Assembly (NCBI RefSeq): GCF_900343085.1
Contig: NZ_OPYI01000001.1
Location: 62,001-126,000, forward strand
Source of the DNA: Aedoeadaptatus coli
GTDB taxonomy: Bacteria; Bacillota; Clostridia; Tissierellales; Peptoniphilaceae
Direction: 5' to 3'
Length of the DNA stretch: 64,000 nt
Part shown: in pieces, positions 55,998 through 64,000 of the stretch
Position numbering within the stretch: the stretch's first letter is position 1
Layout of the letters: every line of letters begins with the position of its first letter
Notes under the pieces: model-generated
What the model saw: only the letters and a program-made list of their open reading frames with translations
Databases searched by the model: none
Told to the model about the DNA's origin: nothing
Program-made: the position numbers and the translations under genes

Positions 55998-56365
55998 TAT
56001 TCTTTCTCAGTATTTATGCTATTAGAATTAGTAAGAGAGTATATTTTTTTACGCATAGAGAAAATATCTTTTGCTTGATTTTCTAATAAGCTTTTTAAAT
56101 CTTCTACATCATCTTTATATATAATTGATGTAGTGTTTACTCTTTTAGCTATTTGATTTATATTATTTGAAATACGACTTATATTTGTTGACATTTCACG
56201 AAAGACATCCATATCTAATACATAAATATCTTTTTCTAAAATACATTTCATAATAAATTGCCTAAGAGTTTTGCACTTAGATGCTTTATGTTTTTCATTT
56301 AGCAATTCTAACTCCTCGTCAGATAACATTAAATAAATTCCGTTATTTCTAAATCTACTTGTCAT
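55997..56365 (-). CDS. MobC-like relaxosome accessory protein
   Basis: 122 residues. The ribbon-helix-helix-like start (NNGIYLMLSDEELELLNEKHKASKCKTLRQFIMKCIL) and helical end (NISRISNNINQIAKRVNTT) match MobC proteins that help the relaxase melt the origin. AAGGAGG precedes the ATG on the minus strand. The origin of transfer is expected in the gap upstream (56366-56900). Confidence 0.88.
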   Translation of the reverse strand: MTSRFRNNGIYLMLSDEELELLNEKHKASKCKTLRQFIMKCILEKDIYVLDMDVFREMSTNISRISNNINQIAKRVNTTSIIYKDDVEDLKSLLENQAKDIFSMRKKIYSLTNSNSINTEKE

Positions 56366-56409
56366 AATTTGACCTCCTTAATAAATTTCTTAATCGAAAT
56401 AAAAAAGAA

Positions 56410-56450
56410 AAACCTGTAAATTCAAGTAGGATAACTTGACTTACAGGTTT
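56410..56450. repeat. Long inverted repeat next to mobC (candidate origin of transfer)
   Basis: AAACCTGTAAATTCAAGT (56410-56427) pairs with ACTTGACTTACAGGTTT (56434-56450), one bulge. It lies 45 bases upstream of mobC, where transfer origins of this relaxase class sit, but could also end incoming transcription. Confidence 0.45.
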
Positions 56451-56595
56451 AATTTATTCTATATATTTCGTCTGGAAATCTCCTGATTTAATTTTTTAGT
56501 ATTTATATATTATCACTTTTTGAGATAATATTCAAGTTTGCGTTGGGGCTATTATAAGAGTTTGTACTGAATTTAATCATTATAAATTTAGGGGT

Positions 56596-56612
56596 TTGGG
56601 GATATTCCCCAA
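56596..56612. repeat. Small GC-rich hairpin in the mobilisation gap
   Basis: TTGGGGA, loop TAT, TCCCCAA. Stands out from very AT-rich surroundings. May be part of the transfer origin. Confidence 0.45.
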
Positions 56613-56667
56613 CAAGTAAAATGGAAAAAAATAAGTGATATAATAGTAGTATTCTTATTTCATTTTT

Positions 56668-56722
56668 AGTAAGTGCATATGCACTTACTGTGCTTGCTAT
56701 TTTTGCTATTTTTGCTATTTTT
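56668..56722. repeat. 22-bp perfect palindrome followed by three 9-bp iterons
   Basis: The palindrome (56668-56689) has half-site AGTAAGTGCAT. Six bases later, GCTATTTTT is repeated three times without gaps (56696-56722). Palindrome plus iterons is a typical replication or transfer initiation or partition-like layout, or the operator of a dimeric regulator. The remaining sequence to 56900 is nearly pure A/T without an ORF. Confidence 0.55.
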
Positions 56723-56908
56723 GTTTAATAAAAATACACTATTTTATGATAACTTAAATTTTAAAAAATTAAAAAAATTACTTTGAAATAGATATTTTTA
56801 CAACTATAATAATATGTATGATATTAAAAAATATTTTAAATTATCATATTTAAAGATATTTAATTAAATTATTAGTTAATAACAATTTAAGAGGGGGGGG
56901 AGTAATTT

Positions 56909-57280
56909 ATTTTACACAGGGAATTTGCTGAAGAAAATTATTTAGAAGCCATATATATTTTATCTTTGGAAAATGAAGAGGTTAGAAATATAGACATTGC
57001 TAACTATTTGGATTACAAAAGACCGACGGTTACAAGAATGCTAAAAAAACTTGACAATAAAGGCAGGATAACTTATGGAGATGATAAAATAATTCGTTTA
57101 ACAGACGAATCAAAAAAATTTTGTGAAAAGATGTATAAAAAACATATGTATCTTACTAGCGTATTCATTAAACTTGGAGTTAATCCTAAACAAGCAGAAA
57201 GTGAAGCTTGTCTTATAGAACACGTTATATCAGATGAAACGTTTAAAAAATTAAAAAAACATTTTAATGAAACCTTATAA
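56909..57280 (+). CDS. DtxR/MntR-family metal-dependent repressor
   Basis: About 123 residues. HREFAEENYLEAIYILSLENEEVRNIDIANYLDYKRPTVTRMLKKLDNKG is the DtxR HTH. EACLIEHVISDE carries the CxxEH ligand pattern of DtxR. The position of DtxR Met10/MntR Asp8 is Asn. There is no SH3 domain, so size is MntR-like. The frame is open only from 56906 and contains no ATG; ATT 56909, eight bases after a run of eight G, is the best start, because TTG 56966 would lose the first helix. It probably represses the metallophore operon when metal is plentiful, like eqbA in S. equi. Confidence 0.8.
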   Translation: MLHREFAEENYLEAIYILSLENEEVRNIDIANYLDYKRPTVTRMLKKLDNKGRITYGDDKIIRLTDESKKFCEKMYKKHMYLTSVFIKLGVNPKQAESEACLIEHVISDETFKKLKKHFNETL

Positions 57281-57358
57281 TTAATAGCATAGATAACTTT
57301 TAAATAAGTTTTTTATGCTATTTTTTTTAATTATTTTACAAAAAAGTTCAAAAACTCA

Positions 57359-57387
57359 TTGATAAATGTTATCAAATGGTATATAAT
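57359..57387 (+). promoter_or_regulatory. Metallophore operon promoter overlapped by a Fur-box-like palindrome
   Basis: TTGATA (57359-57364), 17-base spacer, TATAAT (57382-57387). TTGATAA, ATG, TTATCAA (57359-57375) is a perfect palindrome covering the -35 element and differs from the Fur 7-1-7 consensus at two positions only. Confidence 0.7.
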
Positions 57388-57395
57388 GAATAAAA

Positions 57396-57411
57396 GTTAG
57401 CTATTGCTAAC
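57396..57411 (+). promoter_or_regulatory. Second operator-like inverted repeat at the transcription start
   Basis: GTTAGC, TATT, GCTAAC lies nine bases after the -10 element. It resembles the DtxR/IdeR box core and is a likely site for the adjacent DtxR-like repressor. Confidence 0.55.
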
Positions 57412-57436
57412 AAAAAATATATTAAAAGGTGAATTT

Positions 57437-58195
57437 ATGTCAAAAAATTTTGAAATGCTAAATAAAGAATTAGACGAAAACAATATTAAAGCTAGTCTTG
57501 TTATATTTCCGTTTGCAGGAGGTGGAGTATCTGCATTTAGAAATTGGAAATATGAATTTGAAGATGTAAGGATATTTGTTGCTCAATATCCAGGAAGAGA
57601 AAATAGATTTTCTGAAAAAGCTATAAGTGATATTAATATTTTAGTTGAAACATTATTCAATGATATGGAAGAAAATTTTGATTTTGGAAAACCTTACTAT
57701 TTATTTGGACATAGTATGGGAACAAAAATAGTTTATGAAATAGCCTTAAAGATCAAAAATTCAAGATATGAAAATCCAAGAGGAATAATAATTTCAGGTG
57801 GACGTGCTCCAGTGTATAAAGAACCAAACCCAATCTATTACCTTGATGACGAAGGTTTTATAGAAGGGCTAAGAAGATATGAGGGAACCCCGAAAGAGAT
57901 ATTAGATAATAAAGAATTGATTTCAATTTTTTTACCGACACTTAGAGCAGATTTTGTAATAGACGAAGACTATCAAGATACAAAACATGAAAAATTAGAA
58001 AGTCCCATACTTGGACTTATGGGAGATAAAGATCAAGAAATGAAATTAGAAGAACTTAAAAAATGGCAAGATTATACAACAAAAGGATTCGTCTATAAAT
58101 ATATAGATGGCAAGCATATGTTTGTTAATACATCTCCTGAAATGGTTATAAGGGAAATAAAAAGCTATATTAATGAAAACGTTAAAAATAATTAA
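57437..58195 (+). CDS. Type II thioesterase of an NRPS pathway
   Basis: 252-residue alpha/beta hydrolase that clears mis-primed carrier proteins. LVIFPFAGGGVSAFRNWKYE at the start, nucleophile GHSMG (Ser93), acidic residue in GLMGDKDQEM, and His in DGKHMFVN match GrsT/YbtT. ATG 57437 follows AAAAGGTG; the longer frame from TTG 57404 runs through the operator and is unlikely. First gene of the biosynthetic operon. It overlaps the phosphopantetheinyl transferase gene by 23 bases. Confidence 0.92.
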   Translation: MSKNFEMLNKELDENNIKASLVIFPFAGGGVSAFRNWKYEFEDVRIFVAQYPGRENRFSEKAISDINILVETLFNDMEENFDFGKPYYLFGHSMGTKIVYEIALKIKNSRYENPRGIIISGGRAPVYKEPNPIYYLDDEGFIEGLRRYEGTPKEILDNKELISIFLPTLRADFVIDEDYQDTKHEKLESPILGLMGDKDQEMKLEELKKWQDYTTKGFVYKYIDGKHMFVNTSPEMVIREIKSYINENVKNN

Positions 58196-58847
58196 AATTA
58201 CAGAACTAACAAAATTTGACATTAATGAGGTAGTTCAATTTATACATGATGATTGTATAGCAGTAGTTGCTGTAGAGACAAATAGTTACGGAATTATAAG
58301 TGAATGTATTCCATATTTAAGTAAAGATCAAATTGAAATTATGTGGAAGTATAGAAAAGAAAGTGACAGAATTAATTATGCTGTAACAAAAGCAATAGTA
58401 AACTTGCTATTTTCTAAAATTGAGAAACTAAAATGCGAAGAGATTAGATGGCGTTACGGTAAATATAATAAACCATATATTAGAAATCATTTGAATTTAC
58501 ATTTTAATATATCACATACCACAGGATTTTCAATAGTAGCCTTCTCAAGAAATGATATAGGAGTTGATATTGAAAATATAGAAAGAAATATAGATTATAG
58601 TGAAATTAAGAATAATTTTTTTATTAACAATGAAAAAATATTAGGTTTGAAAGACTTTTACAAATATTGGGTTTCTAAAGAAGCTTATTTAAAATATAAA
58701 GGAGTCGGTTTAATTCAAAATTTGGAAACAGTCGATGTTATTAATAAAAATAATAATGTAATGAAAGTTATAGATAAAGAAAATAATATTCAAAAGGAGA
58801 TTTTGATTTTTGAAAAAGAAAAATTTGTTTTTGCGTTATGCTATTAA
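58173..58847 (+). CDS. Sfp-type 4'-phosphopantetheinyl transferase
   Basis: 224 residues. Moves phosphopantetheine from CoA to NRPS carrier proteins. Motifs: RWRYGKYNKPYI near 92-103, FNISHT at 111-116, GVDIE at 130-134 (metal ligands D132 and E134), and FYKYWVSKEAYLKYKGVG at 162-179. Similar in size to Sfp/EntD. The start lies inside the thioesterase gene. It makes the island self-sufficient for carrier protein activation. Confidence 0.9.
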   Translation: MKTLKIIKITELTKFDINEVVQFIHDDCIAVVAVETNSYGIISECIPYLSKDQIEIMWKYRKESDRINYAVTKAIVNLLFSKIEKLKCEEIRWRYGKYNKPYIRNHLNLHFNISHTTGFSIVAFSRNDIGVDIENIERNIDYSEIKNNFFINNEKILGLKDFYKYWVSKEAYLKYKGVGLIQNLETVDVINKNNNVMKVIDKENNIQKEILIFEKEKFVFALCY

Positions 58848-58865
58848 AAAAGTAGGGCAAATATT

Positions 58866-60455
58866 ATGAATTTAGAGATTAAGAGACAATTAATCAACTT
58901 TTATGATAAAGATGTTTGGGAGCATCTAACTGTTGGCGAACATTTGAAAATGTGGTCAAATACATACGCCGATAGAGTAGCAGTTGTAGATGAAAATGAA
59001 GAATTGACATATAGACAACTTAAAGATGAAGTGGATTGTTATGCTAATGGACTTTTAAATCAAGGATTCTGTAAGGGAGATAAAGTATTATTTCAACTTC
59101 CTAATAGTAAAGAATTCATTATAATTTTATTTGCAATGATGAGTATAGGAGTGATTCCTGTAATTATCTTGATGGGTCATAGATATTCTGAAGTTAAGGG
59201 AATTTTAAATAAAACAAATGCAAAAGCATATATTGGAATTAACAGGTACTTAGGATTTTCATATGAAGATATGGTGTCTAATATTATAGAAGATACGAAA
59301 GAAGATATACAAGTTTATTTGATTGGCGAAACAGAGAAATATGAGAAATTATGTGCTTTAAGACAAAATAGAAAAAATAAATTTGCCAAAGAGTTAGATT
59401 ATAAGGAGACTGCTATATTTTTATTGTCAGGAGGAACAACAGGCTTTCCGAAACTAATACCTAATAGGCATTGTGAATTTATATATTTAGCAAAAGAACT
59501 GGCAAATGCAACAGATATGAATGAAGATACAGTGTATTTGGCAGCTTTACCTATGAGCCATAAATTTGCACTTTGTTGTCCGGGAATGATTGGGACATTG
59601 TCAAAAGGTGGTAAGGTGGTTACTTGTAGAGTATCCAGTCCTGATGAAATAATACCTTTGATTGAGGAACAGGAAGTTAGCATTATGGCATTGGTACCTA
59701 CTTTAGCTAATATGTGTATAGAATATCTTAAAAATGATGATGCTGATATCAGCAGTTTGAAGTATATACAGATAGGTGGATCTGTTCTTGATTCTAACTT
59801 AGCAAAAAAGATTCAGGAAGAATTTAATTGTAAATTATTGCAATTGTATGGCATGAGTGAGTCGTTGATTACTTGCTCTAGGGTTTTGGACGATGATTAT
59901 GACAGATTACATACTCAAGGGAAGAAGTTAAGTGAGTTTGACGAAGCTCGTATTGTTGATGAAAACGGGAAAGAGGTTCCTGATGGAGATTTTGGAGAGC
60001 TAATAGTTAGGGGACCATATACTATTTTGGAATATTATGATTCATCAAAACTAAATGATACTCAGTTTACAGAAGAATGTTTTTTAAGAACAGGAGATAG
60101 AGCCGCTAAGTTATATGGAGACAATTATAAAATTGTTGGTCGTGTGTTGGAGATGATAAATCGTGCTGGAGAAAAAATAGTTCCTTCTGAGTTGGAAAAT
60201 ATTTTGCTTACAAATAAGAATATTAGAGAAGTGCAAATTGTTGGCATACCCGATGAGACGCTTGGAGAAAAAATAGGTGTATTTATTTTGAAGGGAAGTG
60301 CTGTTCTTACACTTAGAGATATAAGGAATTACTTGGTAGAAAGAGGACTTGCTTCTTTTAAATTACCAGACGAATTACAGTATATTGATCAATGGCCATT
60401 AACAAGTGTTGGAAAGATAGATAAAAATAAATTGAAGCAACAAATGATTAAATAA
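58866..60455 (+). CDS. Aryl-acid AMP ligase (DhbE/YbtE-like)
   Basis: 529-residue stand-alone adenylation enzyme expected to load a starter acid on the aryl carrier domain of the NRPS. Motifs: LLSGGTTGFPKLIP near 179, LYGMSES near 327, GELIVRGPY near 378, RTGDRA near 414, GRVLEMINRAGEKI near 430, and the catalytic Lys in LTSVGKIDKNKL near 517. In DhbE the A4 motif reads HN, with Asn binding the acid; here PMSHKFALCCPG has Lys. No salicylate or DHB synthesis gene is in the window, so the substrate is uncertain. Confidence 0.88.
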   Translation: MNLEIKRQLINFYDKDVWEHLTVGEHLKMWSNTYADRVAVVDENEELTYRQLKDEVDCYANGLLNQGFCKGDKVLFQLPNSKEFIIILFAMMSIGVIPVIILMGHRYSEVKGILNKTNAKAYIGINRYLGFSYEDMVSNIIEDTKEDIQVYLIGETEKYEKLCALRQNRKNKFAKELDYKETAIFLLSGGTTGFPKLIPNRHCEFIYLAKELANATDMNEDTVYLAALPMSHKFALCCPGMIGTLSKGGKVVTCRVSSPDEIIPLIEEQEVSIMALVPTLANMCIEYLKNDDADISSLKYIQIGGSVLDSNLAKKIQEEFNCKLLQLYGMSESLITCSRVLDDDYDRLHTQGKKLSEFDEARIVDENGKEVPDGDFGELIVRGPYTILEYYDSSKLNDTQFTEECFLRTGDRAAKLYGDNYKIVGRVLEMINRAGEKIVPSELENILLTNKNIREVQIVGIPDETLGEKIGVFILKGSAVLTLRDIRNYLVERGLASFKLPDELQYIDQWPLTSVGKIDKNKLKQQMIK

Positions 60456-60467
60456 GGAGAATATCGC

Positions 60468-63400
60468 ATGGAAGAATATCAAATCAGGCAACAGGCAATA
60501 AAGCTTCTTGATGAAGTTTTACAAGAAGATTTAGATGGAGTTAAACCTTCAGAAAAAGACAATTTGATTGAAAAGGGTTTAGGCTCTATCCAAATCATGC
60601 AAATAGTTTCAGAGCTTAAAAAATTAGGGATAAAATTATCGTTTGCAAAACTAATGGAAAATCCTACACTTGAAGATTGGATTAGACTTATTGAAAAAGC
60701 AAATATTAAAAATATTGATAAAAAGACTGAATCAAGAGAAAAGAATATTTCGGAAGAGTTCCATTTAACGGATGTACAGTATGCTTATTTTGTAGGGAGA
60801 GAAGAAGATCAGGTTCTAGGTGGTGTTGGGTGTCACGCATACTTAGAAATTGATGGACAAGAGATTGTAACAGATAAATTAACTGCTGCTTGGAACTGTT
60901 TGCAAATGGAAAATCCAATGCTTAGAGCAAAATTTAACCGTAATGGTACTCAGCAAATTATGGAAGAACCATACTCAAAAGAAGTTAAAATTTTTAATTA
61001 TACTTCACTATCTGAAGAAGATGCAGACATAAAACTATTGGAAATGAGAAAAGAAATGTCTCATAGAAAATTTGATATAGAAGTTGGAGAAGTAGCTAGC
61101 CTTAGCATTGCGTTACTAAAGGATAAAAAACATAGAATATTTTTAGATATTGATATTCTAGTTGCAGATATAATGAGCATAGGCATTATAATGAGTAGAC
61201 TTGTAGAGCTGTACTGCGGAGAAGATAAAGTTTCAATAGATAGCAATTATACTTTTAAAAATTATCTGGAGGAACGAAAAATAGATGACGAAATATACAA
61301 AAAAGATAAGGAATTCTGGAAGAAAAAAATTGAATCCAGTTTTCCTTTAGAGGCACCTAACTTACCCATTAACACAAAACCGGAAATGATTGAAAAAGTG
61401 GTTTTTTCAAGAAGAAAGAAAATTATTAGCAAAGAAAACTGGATTAAGATTAAAGAAAATGCATATAAAAATAAAGTTACCCCATCAATGGTTCTGTTAT
61501 CAGCATATTCAATGATTATTGAAAGATGGACAAATCAAGAAAAATTTGTGATCAATGTGCCATTATTCAATAGAGATGTAAATGATAATAGTGTTAAAAG
61601 AATGGTTGCAGATTTTACTAATCTTCTATTAGTTGAGTGTGAAAGAAAGAATGAAAAATTTTTAGATAGAGTGAAAACTATATCTGTCACATTTTTAGAA
61701 AATGCCTCTCACAGCTCATACTCTGGAGTGCAGGTACAAAGAGATGTTTATAAAGAAGTTGGAAAAACTATCAATATTGCACCTGTGGTGTTTGCTTGTA
61801 ATATAGATTATCCTTTAGAGACTCAGGAAACAAGAAAAATATTCGGGAAAATAAACTATATGGTATCACAAACTCCACAAGTTTGGCTCGATTTTCAAAC
61901 TTATTTAGTAGATGATGAGATTGTATTATGCTGGGATGTGGTTGATGAATTATATCCAGATGGAATGATTGATGATATGTTCGACTCTTTATACACTTTA
62001 TTACAATCATTAAGTGATAATGAAAATTGGTATAGATTGCCTGAAATTCTTCCGTTGAATCAGATTGAAGATAGAGAAAAAGAATTAAAAAATATTTTGC
62101 CTTTGAGTTACCCTAAACAAACTCTCTATACAGAATTTCTTGATAGGATTAAAGTAAACCCGGAAAAAGTTGCTATTGTGGATGCACAATCCGGTATCGA
62201 ATTAACTTATGGAGATTTATACAAAAAGGCGTTAATTATTGCAACAAATTTAATATCTTTTGGAGTAAAAAAGAATGACTACGTGGGAATAACATTGCCA
62301 AGGGGATATAGTCAAATAGTTGGTATTTTAGGAATTTTATTTGCCGGCGCAGCATATGTTCCTATCGGTATTAATCAACCCAACGAAAGAAGAAGGAAAA
62401 TATATGAACAGATAGGAATAAAACATGTCTTATCCAATAAAAATACAATAAGGGATTTTAATTTAGATGATACAGATATCACATTTGTTGATATAGATCA
62501 ATCAACTATTCAAAGTATAATTGAAAAACCTGTCAATATTAGTCCGTTTGATACAGCCTATGTAATTATGACATCAGGAACGACAGGAATTCCTAAAGGT
62601 GTGGAAATTGCACACAATAGTGCTGTTAATACAATCAATGACTTAAATGAAAGATATGAAGTAAATGCCAATGATAGCGTAATAATGGTATCAGCAATTG
62701 ATTTTGATTTATCAGTTTATGATATTTTTGGAATATTATCGGCTGGAGGAACCATCATTACTTTAGGTGATAATAATTTCAAAGATCCGGAACTTTGGTT
62801 AAAACTTATTGAAAAATATGAAGTAACAATGTGGAATTCGGTGCCAATTCTTTTTGATATGCTAGTAACTATGGCAGAGGGTAAAGATGTTTCTATTCCA
62901 TTGAGATTAGTTTTTCTTTCTGGAGACTGGATTGCAACAACATTACCTAAAAGATTTTATAGCAGAAGTAAAAACTCTCTTGTAGTTGGAATGGGTGGAG
63001 CAACGGAGGCATCCATATGGTCAAACTATATCAATATTCCAAAAGAAATACCTGAAAATTGGATTTCTATTCCGTATGGAAAAGCGTTAAAGAATCAAGT
63101 CTATAGAGTAGTTGATGGTTTAGGAAGAATATGTCCTAACTATGTTAAAGGAGAATTGTTAATTGGTGGGGTTGGTGTTGCAAAGGGATATAGGGGAGAT
63201 AAGGAATTAACAGAAAAGAAATTTGTAGAATCGGATGGAGTTAAATGGTATAGAACTGGAGATGCTGGAAGAACATGGAATGATGGAACTATTGAATTTT
63301 TAGGAAGGCTTGATAATCAGGTAAAAGTTAAAGGGCATCGAATAGAACTTGGAGAAATTGAAGATGCATTAATTGGAAATCCTAAAATTAATAAAGCTGT

Positions 63401-64000
63401 TGTTGATGTTATTAAGATAGGCACTAATAATCAATTGGTCGCATTTATTGAAAGTAATGAGAGTAAGGATCATGCATTAACTAGATTAAGTAGTAATGAA
63501 AAAATTAATAAACTGAAATCTGAATACATTGATTATGATGAGTATCTAAATAGTGAAAATAATATGGTTTTAGGTTTGATATTTTCTATTTTCATGGATT
63601 TGGGTATTAGTCAAGGAAAAAGGTATTCTTTTGATGAAATAATGAAATTTGGAGAAATAGATATAGGATACGAATTGCTCGTAAAAAGATGGCTATTATT
63701 ATTGCAAGAGCATAGTATGATAAGTTTAGAAGATGGTATTTACTTATTTAAAAAAATAGATATAGCATTAGACACAACAGTCAACCTAGATAATTTCAAA
63801 AATAATGTGGTAGATATTATACAGGGTAAGAAACAAGCTATTGATGTGTTTTATGCTTCTGAATCTAAACTTAGTCCTTCCAGACTTTTGAAAAAACTGA
63901 AAAATTATAAAGAAAATATAAATGAACTTATTGAAATTATAAAGATGGTATTTGATAGCAAAAATAAAAAGCTTAAGATTTTAGAAATAGGTGGAAGAAA
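60468..64000 (+). CDS. NRPS: carrier, heterocyclization, adenylation, embedded methyltransferase (HMWP2-like), cut by window end
   Basis: Open from ATG 60468 (after AAGGAG) to the last base, at least 1177 codons. An aryl carrier domain lies at about 1-80 (LIEKGLGSIQIM, Ser40 phosphopantetheine site). A heterocyclization domain at about 100-530 has FHLTDVQYAYFVGR and DILVADIMS, the DxxxxDxxS motif of Cy domains. An adenylation domain at about 550-970 has MTSGTTGIPKG, FDLSVYDIFG, RTGD and GHRIELGEIEDAL. After A8 the sequence departs and ends in LKILEIGG, motif I of a methyltransferase embedded in the A domain as in HMWP2. Cys activation and thiazoline formation are inferred. More modules should follow. 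Confidence 0.93.
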   Translation, partial: MEEYQIRQQAIKLLDEVLQEDLDGVKPSEKDNLIEKGLGSIQIMQIVSELKKLGIKLSFAKLMENPTLEDWIRLIEKANIKNIDKKTESREKNISEEFHLTDVQYAYFVGREEDQVLGGVGCHAYLEIDGQEIVTDKLTAAWNCLQMENPMLRAKFNRNGTQQIMEEPYSKEVKIFNYTSLSEEDADIKLLEMRKEMSHRKFDIEVGEVASLSIALLKDKKHRIFLDIDILVADIMSIGIIMSRLVELYCGEDKVSIDSNYTFKNYLEERKIDDEIYKKDKEFWKKKIESSFPLEAPNLPINTKPEMIEKVVFSRRKKIISKENWIKIKENAYKNKVTPSMVLLSAYSMIIERWTNQEKFVINVPLFNRDVNDNSVKRMVADFTNLLLVECERKNEKFLDRVKTISVTFLENASHSSYSGVQVQRDVYKEVGKTINIAPVVFACNIDYPLETQETRKIFGKINYMVSQTPQVWLDFQTYLVDDEIVLCWDVVDELYPDGMIDDMFDSLYTLLQSLSDNENWYRLPEILPLNQIEDREKELKNILPLSYPKQTLYTEFLDRIKVNPEKVAIVDAQSGIELTYGDLYKKALIIATNLISFGVKKNDYVGITLPRGYSQIVGILGILFAGAAYVPIGINQPNERRRKIYEQIGIKHVLSNKNTIRDFNLDDTDITFVDIDQSTIQSIIEKPVNISPFDTAYVIMTSGTTGIPKGVEIAHNSAVNTINDLNERYEVNANDSVIMVSAIDFDLSVYDIFGILSAGGTIITLGDNNFKDPELWLKLIEKYEVTMWNSVPILFDMLVTMAEGKDVSIPLRLVFLSGDWIATTLPKRFYSRSKNSLVVGMGGATEASIWSNYINIPKEIPENWISIPYGKALKNQVYRVVDGLGRICPNYVKGELLIGGVGVAKGYRGDKELTEKKFVESDGVKWYRTGDAGRTWNDGTIEFLGRLDNQVKVKGHRIELGEIEDALIGNPKINKAVVDVIKIGTNNQLVAFIESNESKDHALTRLSSNEKINKLKSEYIDYDEYLNSENNMVLGLIFSIFMDLGISQGKRYSFDEIMKFGEIDIGYELLVKRWLLLLQEHSMISLEDGIYLFKKIDIALDTTVNLDNFKNNVVDIIQGKKQAIDVFYASESKLSPSRLLKKLKNYKENINELIEIIKMVFDSKNKKLKILEIGGR

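Overview
The window joins two DNAs of very different composition. Bases 1 to about 14,450 are GC-rich (mid-50s percent by eye) and hold ordinary housekeeping genes of a low-GC-phylum Gram-positive (Firmicutes) type: tex, a YitT-family gene, metG, tatD-rnmV-rsmA-arsR, glutaredoxins, msrB, a DUF1002 protein, an SLH-anchored 5'-nucleotidase, veg and ispE. Strong AGGAGG ribosome sites, intrinsic terminators, Veg and three SLH domains point to an anaerobic Firmicute. A Peptoniphilaceae/Tissierellia-like host is my guess, not a demonstrated assignment.

From about 14,900 to the right edge the DNA drops to about 30% GC and carries an integrative and conjugative element of the Tn1549/CTn type. Its left end, next to IS-like debris, holds a transport cassette: a TetR regulator, two fused ABC half-transporters (YbtP/YbtQ-like), an ECF S component, EcfT and a truncated EcfA. 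The conjugation core follows: CD1845-like protein, RepA_N protein, DnaC-like ATPase, PcfB, VirD4 coupling protein, SSB-like protein, Maff2, VirB6-like, PrgI, VirB4, a DNA methyltransferase, an NlpC/P60 hydrolase, DUF4315, a large surface protein, DUF4366, topoisomerase III, a 3466-residue LtrC-like methylase/helicase, a second SSB-like protein, and a divergent relaxase-MobC pair. No integrase or right attachment site lies in the window, so the element continues past 64,000.

Beyond the mobilisation genes, a metallophore biosynthesis operon starts: DtxR/MntR-like regulator, type II thioesterase, Sfp-type phosphopantetheinyl transferase, aryl-acid AMP ligase, and a giant NRPS (carrier protein, heterocyclization, adenylation, embedded methyltransferase) cut by the window end. 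The set resembles yersiniabactin and the ICE-borne equibactin locus of Streptococcus equi. Its promoter overlaps a Fur-box-like palindrome and has a second inverted repeat just downstream. The left-end transporters are the plausible export/uptake partners, so the element may be a mobile metal-acquisition island.

The conjugation region also carries two RNA-linked defence-type loci. One is an Abi_2 (AbiD/AbiF) gene behind a structured leader. The other is a type III toxin-antitoxin locus: strong promoter, two tandem repeats, terminator, then a ToxN/AbiQ-like toxin split at a run of seven A. A TnpV-like gene is nested in another frame inside the LtrC-like gene. Terminator-like hairpins precede many element genes and divide it into modules.
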